64,000 nucleotides of DNA from an uncultured Bacilli bacterium (GCA_944332505.1 CALVKC010000001.1:62001-126000); one strand, 5' to 3'. Counted from the stretch's first letter, positions 43,153 to 52,695 are shown. Notes: generated by a model not told the origin, from the sequence alone. Numbers and translations are program-made.

Positions 43153-44481
43153 TTAATATACAATATGTGTACTAGATGACGTAGTTTTTTTATCTAAATA
43201 TGCTAATAATAAAAATTCAGAACCGGCTTTATCTTTATATTCATGACTTCCGCCATATATTCCATATAATTTATTAGTAGAACTTTCAGATTCTCCATTT
43301 TGAAAGAATGATTTAAAATATGTACTAGTAGATCCAGTTAATTTATCTGGCATATAAATAGAATCATTTAAGAATTTAAGAGATGATATATATCCAGATT
43401 GATTTTCTAAGATTTTTCCACAATCATCAAAATCTTGCATATTATTATAAGGATAAAATTCTTTAATAAATAAATGCTGTTCAGGATCTGTCAATCCAGT
43501 TTCTTCATTTAATACAAATATTAATCTTTGAATAATTCCATGCATACATTTTAACTGGTTACCCCAGAAATTTTCAATACCGAATAATTTAACTCCATCT
43601 GTATTTGTAGATTTTCCATAGAATAATCCTTTATCATTCATAGTACCTGATTTAATCAAAGAATCTCCTATATTTCCTTTTCCAATATTACCTTCTAAAT
43701 CAATAGATTTAGTAACTAAATATCCAAGGAAAGTTACGAATTGTTTTTTAACTATATTAATCATATGAAAAACACCAAATTCTGATAATGTTTCCATATC
43801 TTCAAAAGATAATTTAGCATCAGGAGTTTTATTAGATAAAGATTGTAATGTATTATTTACTAAAGATGATTCATATGCAGCAACAAACAGTTCTTTTTTT
43901 ATTGTTCCTATACCATCTTCAGATGCAAATGCTGTATCAATCCATGTATTATCTGTTTGCTTATTAGAAATTTGAAACCATATTTTGTCTCCATCCATAG
44001 AAAATTTATAATAAATATGCTTAAATCTAATCATTACCTGTCCAAATTCTCCGGATTCAATATCAACTGTATTACCGTCAATATTCTGAGAATAATTATT
44101 TGGATTTAGATATGATATTACAGTTCCATCTCTTTTTACTAAACATGGTTTAACTCCTAAAATATCAGTAATTACTTTTTCCCAAGATCCATAATTACAT
44201 ATTCCACTTGTTTGATTTACAGTTAAAGGTATAAATCCTACAGCATCATCAGTATATGTAACTGCTGTATTTGGATCTGGATTACTAGGATCAATTTTGA
44301 TACCATATATAAATTGTGGGACCATATATTCTTTTACTTCATTAAGTCCGTCTTTAATATACTCTAAATCTGTTAATTTTATACCATCTAATTTAGTTTT
44401 ATCATGAGAACTCATTAATCCATTATCTGTCTCTGAAGCATCATTTATGTATTGAGAATTAAAATTGTCAAGTATTGGCAT
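43153..44481 (-). CDS. Fibre protein with C-type-lectin-like C-terminus (1)
   Basis: 442 residues. Docking NFNSQYINDASETDNGLMSSHDKTKLDGI, then a conserved body (VTYTDDAVGFIPLTVNQTSG...KPCLV...YLNPNNYSQ...GQVMIRFKHIYYKF) and a region with KLFGIENFWGNQLKCMHGI...LTGSTSTYFKSFFQNG...GIYGGSHEYKDKAGS, the arrangement of C-type-lectin/formylglycine-enzyme folds used as receptor-binding tips. Homologous to the next gene on the opposite strand. Own minus-strand late promoter (TACATTTTAATA, 44501-44512). No reverse transcriptase or template repeat was seen. Confidence 0.7.
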   Translation of the reverse strand: MPILDNFNSQYINDASETDNGLMSSHDKTKLDGIKLTDLEYIKDGLNEVKEYMVPQFIYGIKIDPSNPDPNTAVTYTDDAVGFIPLTVNQTSGICNYGSWEKVITDILGVKPCLVKRDGTVISYLNPNNYSQNIDGNTVDIESGEFGQVMIRFKHIYYKFSMDGDKIWFQISNKQTDNTWIDTAFASEDGIGTIKKELFVAAYESSLVNNTLQSLSNKTPDAKLSFEDMETLSEFGVFHMINIVKKQFVTFLGYLVTKSIDLEGNIGKGNIGDSLIKSGTMNDKGLFYGKSTNTDGVKLFGIENFWGNQLKCMHGIIQRLIFVLNEETGLTDPEQHLFIKEFYPYNNMQDFDDCGKILENQSGYISSLKFLNDSIYMPDKLTGSTSTYFKSFFQNGESESSTNKLYGIYGGSHEYKDKAGSEFLLLAYLDKKTTSSSTHIVY

Positions 44482-44500
44482 ATTAACACTCCTTTCTTAA

Positions 44501-44512
44501 TATTAAAATGTA
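44501..44512 (-). promoter_or_regulatory. Late promoter motif
   Basis: TACA-TTTTAA-TA on the minus strand, 31 nt before the start at 44481. Confidence 0.6.
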
Positions 44513-44552
44513 TAATATAATAAAACAAAATAGAAATTGATTATAATGTGTT

Positions 44553-44564
44553 GACATTTCATTA
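44553..44564 (+). promoter_or_regulatory. Late promoter motif
   Basis: GACA-TTTCAT-TA, 33 nt before ATG 44586. The only case with G in the first position. Confidence 0.5.
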
Positions 44565-44585
44565 ATTAATTTAGGAGGTGTAAAT

Positions 44586-45893
44586 ATGTCAATTTCTAAC
44601 GGTTTTCCGGGAATTGTAAGTTTAGCTACTCAAAATATGTCTGGGTTAATGTCTTCTAGTGATAAAATTAAACTAGACTCAATTAATCCTAATGAAATTG
44701 ATGAAGCTAAAGATGATATCGATGAATTAAAAAGTACTGTAATACCAGTAAAAATTTATACAATTAGAATTGATTTAAATAATAAAGATCCATATGAAGC
44801 TGTAACATATATGAATGATGCTGTAGGATTTGAACCATTATATGTAAACCAAACTACAGGAGAATGTAATTATGGATCTTGGAAAAATATTATTGAAACT
44901 GTAATAAAACCAAAACCTTGTTTATTAAGAGGTAATAAAGTTTTAACTTATTTAGACACTAATAATTATGCAAGAACTATCTATGGTTCAGGTGCTGATA
45001 TTATAAATGAAACATCAGGAGATGTAATGATTCAATTTTCTAGATTATATTATAAAATAGAAAAATCTGGAAATACAATTGATTTTAGTATTGCTACTAG
45101 AAAACCTGATGATACATGGTCAGCAGAAGCATTTTTATCTGAAGATGGATTAAGAAAAGATCGAGATTATATGTATTATTCTGCATATGAAGGATGGGTA
45201 GATTCTGAAAATAAATTAAGATCATTATCAGATAAAATCCCAACAGCTAATATGGCTATATATAATTATAGATCTTATGCTAGAAATAATGGAAATACTT
45301 ATTCTGCTGTTTCTATTGCAAAGAGAATGTATATATCATTCTTAACAATGCTAGTTACTAAATCATTAGACATTAAAACTACTATAGGTTTAGGTGTATC
45401 TGATTTAGATTATACTGGTGATAATAGAGCTATTAAATCTGGTACAATGGATACTAAAGGATTATTCTATGGTACTAATACAGGTTTAAATGGAATTAAA
45501 GTTTTTGGTATTGAAAACTTTATTGGAAATTTGGCCGAATTAACAGAAGGTTTAATAAGATCTGAAAATGCTCTATATTGTAAAACTACTTATCCTTATA
45601 ATGATACTGCAAGCGGCTATAAATTAATTGGAAATTATCCACCAGAAGGATCAGGATGGGTAAAATCTGTAATACTTTCCAATAATCTATTTATTCCAGC
45701 TGAATATGATGCGGCATCAAATAATTATTTTTCATCATATGTATATATGCCAGAAGATAATACATTGACTTATGTATGTGCTACAGGTGGATCATATTAT
45801 ATGAATCAATCATGTGGTCATATGTGTATGGATTTTAGATATGAATCAGAAACTGTATCACAGGCTACAGGTTCTAGAATTGTAAGCTGTTAG
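44586..45893 (+). CDS. Fibre protein with C-type-lectin-like C-terminus (2)
   Basis: 435 residues, paralogue of the divergent neighbour: VTYMNDAVGFEPLYVNQTTG, KPCLLRGNKVLTYLDTNNYA, VMIQFSRLYYKIEKSG, KVFGIENFIGNLAELTEGL, and a C-terminal ATGGSYYMNQSCGHMCMDFRY...GSRIVSC that ends like lectin-fold receptor tips. Cysteines near the C-terminus may form a disulphide, though the cytoplasm is reducing. Late promoter GACATTTCATTA at 44553, the only one whose first base is G. Confidence 0.7.
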   Translation: MSISNGFPGIVSLATQNMSGLMSSSDKIKLDSINPNEIDEAKDDIDELKSTVIPVKIYTIRIDLNNKDPYEAVTYMNDAVGFEPLYVNQTTGECNYGSWKNIIETVIKPKPCLLRGNKVLTYLDTNNYARTIYGSGADIINETSGDVMIQFSRLYYKIEKSGNTIDFSIATRKPDDTWSAEAFLSEDGLRKDRDYMYYSAYEGWVDSENKLRSLSDKIPTANMAIYNYRSYARNNGNTYSAVSIAKRMYISFLTMLVTKSLDIKTTIGLGVSDLDYTGDNRAIKSGTMDTKGLFYGTNTGLNGIKVFGIENFIGNLAELTEGLIRSENALYCKTTYPYNDTASGYKLIGNYPPEGSGWVKSVILSNNLFIPAEYDAASNNYFSSYVYMPEDNTLTYVCATGGSYYMNQSCGHMCMDFRYESETVSQATGSRIVSC

Positions 45894-45905
45894 GGGGTTG
45901 TAATT

Positions 45906-46142
45906 ATGGTTGTATTTAAAGATTATAATGGATCATTGTTAGATGTTTCAACTCATAAACATTCAGTAGTAGATACAAAACGTGATGGATCTGTTGCAAC
46001 GGCTTCCATCACTGCTGATGGTTTTATGAGTAAAGAGGATAGAGTAAGACTTACAAGTTTAAAATCTAAAATGGATACTTTAAATGAAAAAATGCAAGTA
46101 GCAGTATATATGAGTGATGATGTTATAAATACAGAAGAATAA
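45906..46142 (+). CDS. Mini fibre/adaptor protein
   Basis: 78 residues: MVVFKDYNGSLLDVSTHKHSVVDTK (the same docking start as the 13814 and 42379 proteins), one GFMS-EDRVRL unit, a short coiled coil and the tail KMQVAVYMSDDVINTEE, similar to other fibre tails. It appears to be docking module and tail with no middle. Operon with the preceding gene (12 nt gap, GGGGTTG before the ATG). Hairpin at 46142-46164. Confidence 0.65.
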   Translation: MVVFKDYNGSLLDVSTHKHSVVDTKRDGSVATASITADGFMSKEDRVRLTSLKSKMDTLNEKMQVAVYMSDDVINTEE

Positions 46143-46164
46143 GAGAGTGTGTTATACACTCTCT
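46142..46164 (+). terminator. Hairpin terminator
   Basis: AGAGAGTGT..ACACTCTCT followed by T-rich DNA after the mini fibre gene. Confidence 0.7.
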
Positions 46165-46192
46165 ATTTTTCCTCATAAAATCAGCATAGGTT

Positions 46193-46204
46193 AACATACT
46201 CGTA
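46193..46204 (+). promoter_or_regulatory. Late promoter motif
   Basis: AACA-TACTCG-TA, 32 nt before ATG 46225 (38 nt before ATG 46231). Confidence 0.65.
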
Positions 46205-46224
46205 ATGAATTAAGAAGGAGTGAT

Positions 46225-48750
46225 ATGTATATGACTGCAATAAATAATCTTCCAGGATTAGCCAAATTTAATAATGCAACTCATGTTACAGATGGGTTAA
46301 TGAGCAGAAATGATAAACAAAAATTAGATTCATTACATAAATCAGTTACAATACATGCTACATTATATGCATCAGAATGGTCAGAAAATAGACCTTATAC
46401 ACAAACTATTGATGTTTTAGATATTACATCTGATACTAATGGTACATTAACAATTGATCCATTAGCTACAGAAGAACAATTACAAGCATGTGTAGATGCA
46501 GAAATTATAATTGCAGAGCAATCTATTAATTATATGACACTGCAGGTTACAGGACAAAAACCTGAAGTCGATATTCCTATTATTATTGTATTTGGTGAAA
46601 ATTTAGCTATTATCACACCACCTACTATTGTAGATAGTGGTAACCATGTACATAATTTAATTATTCAACCTACTGACTGGATTTCTTATTTAGATACTTA
46701 TAAATCTACTCTGTATGTACCTGGAATTAATGATTCTGTAGTAGGATCAATTTCAATGAAAACAGGTATTGATGAATCAGAAGCAGATATTGCAGCAAAA
46801 GCTAGAATTGAAGTTTTAACAGTAAGAGATAATACAGTTGAATTAATTCTTAGAGGAGAAAAACCAAATATTCCATTACATGTGACTATTTACTATGGTC
46901 CTTCAATTGCAATTGTAAGACGTCCTGTATTTGGTGGTAAAATTACTCCACATGCTAAATATCAAGAATTTGATGACTCAAAAACAGGATTAGGAGTTAC
47001 AAAAACACAGACTGCTATTGAAGAGATTGTCAATGGTACTAGTGGTATGAATAATAAACCTACTCATTTCAAAACTATTAGTGTTATGAAAGAATGTATG
47101 GAATTAAAAGTAGGACAATTAGTTCAAACTTCCGGTTACAGAACAGAAAATGATGGTGGTGGAGCTACTTATATTATTACTTCAAACTCTGATAAAGAAG
47201 ATAATGGTGGTAGTGTTCATGTATTAAAAAATGGATTACGTGCAGAAATTGTATTAGCTTTAGGTGAAGATATTAACTTAAAATGTTTTGGTCTTTATGG
47301 AGATGCTATTCATGATGATTATCATGCATTTAAAAGAGGATTTGATTTCTGTAAACAAATTAAAGGTGGTACTGTAAGATGGCAAGGTATCGCCGCTATT
47401 AATGAGCCATTAGTTGTAGATTCTCATTATATTAATATTCAAGGATATGGATACGGATCTACTATTAAAGCAAATTTTGAAAGAGATTATGTAATATCTG
47501 TATCTTATGAAGAACATTCTACAACAGAAGAAATTCAGCAAATATTAATAGGAAACTTTAGAATTGATGGTAATAGAAAAACTAAGCATGGTTTAGTTGT
47601 AGATGATAATCTACCTGTATACAATTCAATTTTTGAAAATATTCATATTTTTGAAACTACTGATTTTGGATTAATTGCAGACTGCTGTAAAAACTGTCAG
47701 TTTAACTTAATCACAGTTGAAACTTGTTATGGTGGTATTGAAGTTATTGGATATGCTTCTAATTGTGTATTTAACAATGTTGAAGTTAAAGATTGTCCAA
47801 TAAATGAACCATTAAAACTTACTTATCATCAAGTAGAAGATGAGGAAACACCAATTGCTGAAAGACCTACAATGATCGAATTCAATAGTTGTTATTTTGG
47901 AGATTCTGAATCAGAAAATTTAATTACTATTGATAGAAGTGTGGACATTGATTTCAACAAATGTACATTTGATCTAAAACAAACATTATGTGAAGATTAT
48001 GCTATTATTATTGGAGAGCAATCTTTATATACAAGATTTAATGATTGTTTCTTAGATGGTAAGAATAAGACATGTGGAGTATTTAAAAATAATGGACCTG
48101 ATACATCTATTAGAAATTTCAAAGCAGTAGATATTAAATCTAATATCCATATTTTAAGTACTAATGATATTCATATTTCTGATATTGTATTAGTAGGAGA
48201 TTCAACTCCATTAATTATCCATACTCCAAATGATGATAAAACTATTCTAGATATTGATTCTATTGTTAAAACAACTAATGATGATATTTTAGTTTTCCCT
48301 ACAAATGCTAATTATTATAATTTCTATATGAATCAGCAAGATAAATTAGGAGTTAAAGGAAAATTAAATAATTATATCATTGATAAACATTTAGAAGATG
48401 AAGAGTATGATAAAGTATTTACTAAATCTAATAGTGATACTTTCGAAGTAAGTTTCAAATTCCCTAGTGCAGGAGTTTGGGAAGTTGATATGTTCTTAAA
48501 TATAGATGATGGAAACCAGGGAAAAATCTGTAAATATCAAATGACTTTCAAACAAAATTCTGTATATTCAGTTGCTAATGTACAAGAACTTATTCAAAGT
48601 ATTGAATGGGGTAATAATATTACATTAGATAAACCATCTCTAGATAAAATGGGAAATGTATCATTATCTTTTAAAGATACTACTGAAACAAATAGAACTA
48701 CATGGTCATTAAAATTAAAAGCTAGAAAAATTATGAGTTATAAAATATAG
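46225..48750 (+). CDS. Tailspike with pectate-lyase-like beta-helix
   Basis: 841 residues (a second ATG at 46231 is also possible). Docking with GLMS-NDKQKLDSL, then two approximately 95-residue modules (EWSENRPYTQTIDV...VTGQKPEVDIPIIIVFG and TDWISYLDTYKSTLYV...GEKPNIPLHVTIYYG). The spike region starts with GQLVQTSGYRTENDGGGATYII (about 290), then INLKCFGLYGDAIHDDYHAFKRGFDF, the pectate_lyase_3 signature, and a run of beta-helix repeats to about residue 700. Such spikes depolymerise capsule or exopolysaccharide; active-site residues cannot be assigned by eye. Late promoter AACATACTCGTA at 46193. Confidence 0.8.
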   Translation: MYMTAINNLPGLAKFNNATHVTDGLMSRNDKQKLDSLHKSVTIHATLYASEWSENRPYTQTIDVLDITSDTNGTLTIDPLATEEQLQACVDAEIIIAEQSINYMTLQVTGQKPEVDIPIIIVFGENLAIITPPTIVDSGNHVHNLIIQPTDWISYLDTYKSTLYVPGINDSVVGSISMKTGIDESEADIAAKARIEVLTVRDNTVELILRGEKPNIPLHVTIYYGPSIAIVRRPVFGGKITPHAKYQEFDDSKTGLGVTKTQTAIEEIVNGTSGMNNKPTHFKTISVMKECMELKVGQLVQTSGYRTENDGGGATYIITSNSDKEDNGGSVHVLKNGLRAEIVLALGEDINLKCFGLYGDAIHDDYHAFKRGFDFCKQIKGGTVRWQGIAAINEPLVVDSHYINIQGYGYGSTIKANFERDYVISVSYEEHSTTEEIQQILIGNFRIDGNRKTKHGLVVDDNLPVYNSIFENIHIFETTDFGLIADCCKNCQFNLITVETCYGGIEVIGYASNCVFNNVEVKDCPINEPLKLTYHQVEDEETPIAERPTMIEFNSCYFGDSESENLITIDRSVDIDFNKCTFDLKQTLCEDYAIIIGEQSLYTRFNDCFLDGKNKTCGVFKNNGPDTSIRNFKAVDIKSNIHILSTNDIHISDIVLVGDSTPLIIHTPNDDKTILDIDSIVKTTNDDILVFPTNANYYNFYMNQQDKLGVKGKLNNYIIDKHLEDEEYDKVFTKSNSDTFEVSFKFPSAGVWEVDMFLNIDDGNQGKICKYQMTFKQNSVYSVANVQELIQSIEWGNNITLDKPSLDKMGNVSLSFKDTTETNRTTWSLKLKARKIMSYKI

Positions 48751-48773
48751 AGTAGAGCATTAAGCTCTACTCT
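48749..48773. terminator. Bidirectional hairpin terminator
   Basis: AGAGTAGAGC/GCTCTACTCT between the tailspike and the antisense XkdX-like gene. Confidence 0.75.
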
Positions 48774-49216
48774 TCATCTTCTTTTTCTTGTTTATGTAAT
48801 TCAAGAACTGCTTCTGTTTCAGCTTTATAACGAGCAGGAACCCTATCAATAGAAAAGATTCCTTTTTCAATCATATTAGCATACATCTGAGAAATAGCAG
48901 AATATTCTGAATAAATAGTTGCAATAGCAAGACTAGGTTGAACTCCTTCTGATTCTGCATTAATAAGTTCAGCGATTGCTAACTGAATAGTTTGCACTTC
49001 TTCTTCGATTTGAGTTACTCTTTTCTCTAATTCCATATTAGCATACTCCTCCTTTTCATATGTTGTTTCATCATACATAAAAGCTTTAGTTTTAGCTCCT
49101 AACACATCATCAGTTACTGTAATATCATTAATATTCGTACGAACTTTAACGATATCATCAGTCTTTTCGACTTTTTTAGGTTTAACTAAAGATAATACAT
49201 TTTTTAAAATTTTCAT
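48767..49216 (-). CDS. XkdX-like fibre-associated protein 2
   Basis: 149 residues, paralogue of 41856-42302: VRTNINDITVTDD, AFMYDETTYEKEEYANMELEKRV, a coiled coil (VTQIEEEVQTIQLAIAEL) and YSAISQMYANMIEKGIFSIDRVPARYKAE, then a charged tail. Like its paralogue it lies antisense behind a fibre and shares a divergent late-promoter region with the next one (TACATTTTAATA at 49239-49250). Terminates into the shared hairpin at 48749-48773. Confidence 0.6.
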   Translation of the reverse strand: MKILKNVLSLVKPKKVEKTDDIVKVRTNINDITVTDDVLGAKTKAFMYDETTYEKEEYANMELEKRVTQIEEEVQTIQLAIAELINAESEGVQPSLAIATIYSEYSAISQMYANMIEKGIFSIDRVPARYKAETEAVLELHKQEKEDEE

Positions 49217-49238
49217 AGTTATTACCTCCTTATTTTAT

Positions 49239-49250
49239 TATTAAAATGTA
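49239..49250 (-). promoter_or_regulatory. Late promoter motif
   Basis: TACA-TTTTAA-TA on the minus strand, 34 nt before the start at 49216; divergent from the element at 49264. Confidence 0.6.
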
Positions 49251-49263
49251 GCAAATAATTTTT

Positions 49264-49275
49264 TACATTAGGATA
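49264..49275 (+). promoter_or_regulatory. Late promoter motif
   Basis: TACA-TTAGGA-TA, 38 nt before ATG 49302. Confidence 0.6.
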
Positions 49276-49301
49276 ATCTAGAAAAAGGAGGATTAAAAAA
49301 T

Positions 49302-52300
49302 ATGAAACAGTATGTTGGTATTTATGATGGCACAATGACAGATGATGATCTTGATGTCATGCTTGCCACACAAACACAAGATGGTTTAATGTCTAAAGAA
49401 GATAAAATTAAATTAGACAATTTATCTGGCGGTGGCGGATCTGTACCTGTTGAATCTATTGAAGCTTCTAAAGTAATTCAAGATACAGATCATAGATTTG
49501 TAACAGATACTGAAAAATCTACATGGAATGCCAAAGCAGGAACAGATAAAGCTGAAACTGAAAAAGATGGTTTAATGTCTAAAGAAGATAAGACTAAATT
49601 AGATGGTATTGAAGAAGGAGCTAATAAATACGTTCATCCTGAAAATCATGAAGCTACTGTTATCACTGAAGATGAAACTCATCGATTTGTAACAGATGCA
49701 GAAAAAGAAAAATGGAATGCTATCCCTGCTGATAAAGAAGGGCTTGGTTTAGGTAATGTAACTAATGATGCTCAGGTTAAACGTTCAGAAATGGGTGTTG
49801 CATCTGGTGTTGCTACATTAGATGAATCAGGAAAAGTTCCAGCATCCCAATTGCCAGGATTTGTAGATGATGTTGTAGAAGTAGAAAACTATGCAGCATT
49901 ACCACCAGAAGGGGAAGCTGGGAAAATCTATGTAGATTTAGAAACTAATAAAACTTATCGCTGGGGTGGAAGTAGTTATGTAGATATTACTGGAAATTCT
50001 TTAGCTTTAGGTGAAACTTCAGCTACAGCATATGCTGGAGATAAAGGTAAAGCTGTTACTGATGAAGTTAATAAAATTAAAGATGGAAGTACAGTAGTAC
50101 CAAAGGCTCAAGATGCTGCAACTGTTAATAGTCATACAGTAGAAGCTAATGTTCCTGAAGATGCTAAATTTACAGATACTGTATATGAACATCCTGCAAA
50201 CCATCCAGCAACTGTAATTACGGAAGATGAATCTCACCGATTTGTAACAGATGTAGAAAAATCTACATGGAATGGTAAAGCTGATGCTGTTAAAGCAGAA
50301 GCTGATGTTAAAGATGGTTTAATGTCTAAAGAAGACAAAGCTAAATTAGATGGTATTGAAGCTAATGCTAACAATTATACACACCCTGAAAAGCATGATG
50401 CTAGTGTAATTACAGAAACTACTGAAAAGAAATTTGTTTCTGATGCACAAATTGCTAAATGGGATGCTAAAGCTGATGTTACTGTAGTATCTGGTGAAGC
50501 TAATGGTTTGATGCTATCAACTGATAAAACTAAGTTAGATGGTATTGCTGCAAATGCAAATAATTATGTACATCCTGATTCTCATGAAGCTACAATGATT
50601 ACAGAAACTTCTGAAAAGAAATTTGTTTCTGATTCTGAAAAAGCTTCATGGAATGCTAAAGCAGATAAGACAGAGGCATCTTCTGATGCTGCAGGTCTAA
50701 TGTCAGCTGCTGATAAAGCTAAATTAGATGCTATTGAAGCACAAGCTAATAAATATGAACATCCTGCAAATCATGAAGCTACAATGATTACAGAAGATGC
50801 TACTCATCGTTTTGTAACTGATGAAGAAAAAGCTTCATGGAATGCTAAAGCACCTATGGATAAAGCAGAAGCTGGTGTTAAAGATGGATTGATGTCTAAA
50901 GAAGATAAGACTAAACTAGATGGTATTGAAGCTAATGCTAATAATTATACTCACCCTGAAAACCACCCTGCTACAATTATCACAGAAGATACAGATCATA
51001 GATTTGTAACTGATGCAGAAAAAGAAAAGTGGAATTCTTTACCTGCTGATAAAGAAGGTATTGGTTTAGGAAATGTAACAAACGATGCTCAGGTTAAACG
51101 TTCTGAAATGGGTGTTGCATCTGGTGTTGCTACATTGGATGAATCAGGAAAAGTTCCAGCATCTCAATTACCTAGCTACGTAGATGATGTTGTAGAAGTA
51201 GAAAACTATGCAGCATTACCACCAGAAGGTGAAGCTGGAAAAATTTATGTTGATATTGAAACAAATACGACATATCGTTGGTCTGGATCTCAATATACAA
51301 AGACTGCTAGTGATTTATCATTAGGAGAAACTTCATCTACTGCTTATGCTGGAGATAAAGGTAAAGCTAATGCTGATGAAATCGAAAAGATTAAGAGCGG
51401 TACAACTGTAGTTCCTAAGGCTACTGACGCTGCTACTGTTAATAGTCATACAGTAGAAGCTAATGTTCCTGCAGATGCTAAATTTACAGATACTGTATAT
51501 GAACATCCTGCAAACCATGATGCTAGTATTATTACTGAAACTTCTGAAAAGAAATTCGTTTCCGATTCTCAGATTGCTAAATGGGATGCTAAGGCTGATA
51601 CAACTGTAGTATCTGGTGAAGCTAATGGTTTGATGTCTTCTGCTGATAAGACTAAATTAGATGGTATTGCTGCAAATGCAAATAATTATGTACATCCAGA
51701 AAAACATGAAGCTACTGTTATTACAGAAGATGAAACTCATCGATTTGTAACAGATGTAGAAAAAGCTGCATGGAATAATAAAGCAGACAAGACAGAAGCT
51801 ACTGGAGAATTAGCAGGTTTAATGTCTGCAGTAGATAAAGCTAAATTAGATGGTCTTGTAGGTGTACCTGTTAACTTTAGTATGGAAACAGAGTCCTTAA
51901 ATCCAAATGTGATTAATGTTACATACGGAGAAGGTAAAGAACTTAAATTACAAATGTATTTACCTCAAGAACAATTTGATGGTAAATCTTGCTTCATCAC
52001 TGATGAATTAGCTAGTTTCTATTCAGATTTAGGAGGACATCCTGTATCATATGATATGAAAGAATGGGATGAAGAAACTAATAGAGTAGAAGATTTAACT
52101 ACTGAAAATGGACCATATTTAGTTTTAGTAGCAATGAATGTTAAAACTAAACCAGAACCAGAAGTTAATACATTTGAATATGTAACTTCATTAAAATCTT
52201 TATTTGAAGGATATGTTAAGAAAACAGATAAAGCTGAAGCTGGTACTAAAGATGGTTTAATGTCTAAAGAAGACAAAACTAAACTAGATGGAATCGAAGA

Positions 52301-52610
52301 TGGAGCTAATAATTACGAACATCCTGCAAATCATGAAGCTACTGTAATCACAGAAGATGCTACTCATAGATTTGTAACAGATGAAGAAAAATCTACATGG
52401 AATAATAAAGCAGACAAGACGGAAGTTTCTGGAGAAGCTGCAGGTCTAATGTCTATAGCTGATAAGGCTAAATTAGATGGAATCGATCCTAAAAAGATTC
52501 CAGATACAGCAAAACTTGTTGTTGAATCTAAGACTATCAATTTCAGTAATTCAGGAGAACCAGATACTGTTTTATTCTCAGTAGATTTAAGTCCATTATT
52601 TCAAGCTTAA
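49302..52610 (+). CDS. Very long tail fibre, ten GLMS units, duplicated module
   Basis: 1102 residues, the longest here. N-terminus MKQYVGIYDGTMTDDDLDVMLATQTQDGLMS differs from other dockings. Ten GLMS-type units follow, with two copies of the approximately 150-residue GLGNVTNDAQVKRSEMGVASGVATLDESGKVPASQLP...VEVENYAALPPEGEAGKIYVD...TDTVYEHPANH block. A unique insert near residue 850-990 (VNFSMETESLNPNVINVTYGEG...NTFEYVTSLKSLFEG) may be the exposed recognition domain. Short C-terminal tip. Late promoter TACATTAGGATA at 49264. Confidence 0.8.
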   Translation: MKQYVGIYDGTMTDDDLDVMLATQTQDGLMSKEDKIKLDNLSGGGGSVPVESIEASKVIQDTDHRFVTDTEKSTWNAKAGTDKAETEKDGLMSKEDKTKLDGIEEGANKYVHPENHEATVITEDETHRFVTDAEKEKWNAIPADKEGLGLGNVTNDAQVKRSEMGVASGVATLDESGKVPASQLPGFVDDVVEVENYAALPPEGEAGKIYVDLETNKTYRWGGSSYVDITGNSLALGETSATAYAGDKGKAVTDEVNKIKDGSTVVPKAQDAATVNSHTVEANVPEDAKFTDTVYEHPANHPATVITEDESHRFVTDVEKSTWNGKADAVKAEADVKDGLMSKEDKAKLDGIEANANNYTHPEKHDASVITETTEKKFVSDAQIAKWDAKADVTVVSGEANGLMLSTDKTKLDGIAANANNYVHPDSHEATMITETSEKKFVSDSEKASWNAKADKTEASSDAAGLMSAADKAKLDAIEAQANKYEHPANHEATMITEDATHRFVTDEEKASWNAKAPMDKAEAGVKDGLMSKEDKTKLDGIEANANNYTHPENHPATIITEDTDHRFVTDAEKEKWNSLPADKEGIGLGNVTNDAQVKRSEMGVASGVATLDESGKVPASQLPSYVDDVVEVENYAALPPEGEAGKIYVDIETNTTYRWSGSQYTKTASDLSLGETSSTAYAGDKGKANADEIEKIKSGTTVVPKATDAATVNSHTVEANVPADAKFTDTVYEHPANHDASIITETSEKKFVSDSQIAKWDAKADTTVVSGEANGLMSSADKTKLDGIAANANNYVHPEKHEATVITEDETHRFVTDVEKAAWNNKADKTEATGELAGLMSAVDKAKLDGLVGVPVNFSMETESLNPNVINVTYGEGKELKLQMYLPQEQFDGKSCFITDELASFYSDLGGHPVSYDMKEWDEETNRVEDLTTENGPYLVLVAMNVKTKPEPEVNTFEYVTSLKSLFEGYVKKTDKAEAGTKDGLMSKEDKTKLDGIEDGANNYEHPANHEATVITEDATHRFVTDEEKSTWNNKADKTEVSGEAAGLMSIADKAKLDGIDPKKIPDTAKLVVESKTINFSNSGEPDTVLFSVDLSPLFQA

Positions 52611-52617
52611 AATATAA

Positions 52618-52642
52618 CGAGTAGAGCATATTGCTCTACTCG
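52618..52642 (+). terminator. Hairpin terminator
   Basis: CGAGTAGAGCA/TGCTCTACTCG after the longest fibre. Confidence 0.75.
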
Positions 52643-52660
52643 CTTATTTTCTCAGGGTTT

Positions 52661-52672
52661 AACATAATCGTA
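52661..52672 (+). promoter_or_regulatory. Late promoter motif
   Basis: AACA-TAATCG-TA, 35 nt before ATG 52696. Confidence 0.65.
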
Positions 52673-52695
52673 ATACTTATAAAGGAGGAATAATA

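Noticed and set aside
43153..45893. Diversity-generating retroelement
   Set aside because: Lectin-like tips are present, but no reverse transcriptase, template repeat or adenine-rich variable codons were found in the window.
21555..52610. CRISPR array-like spacing of short repeats in the fibre genes
   Set aside because: The repeats are in frame, degenerate at DNA level and encode the GLMS-DK/NNYVHP fibre units; there are no constant repeats with unique spacers and no cas genes.
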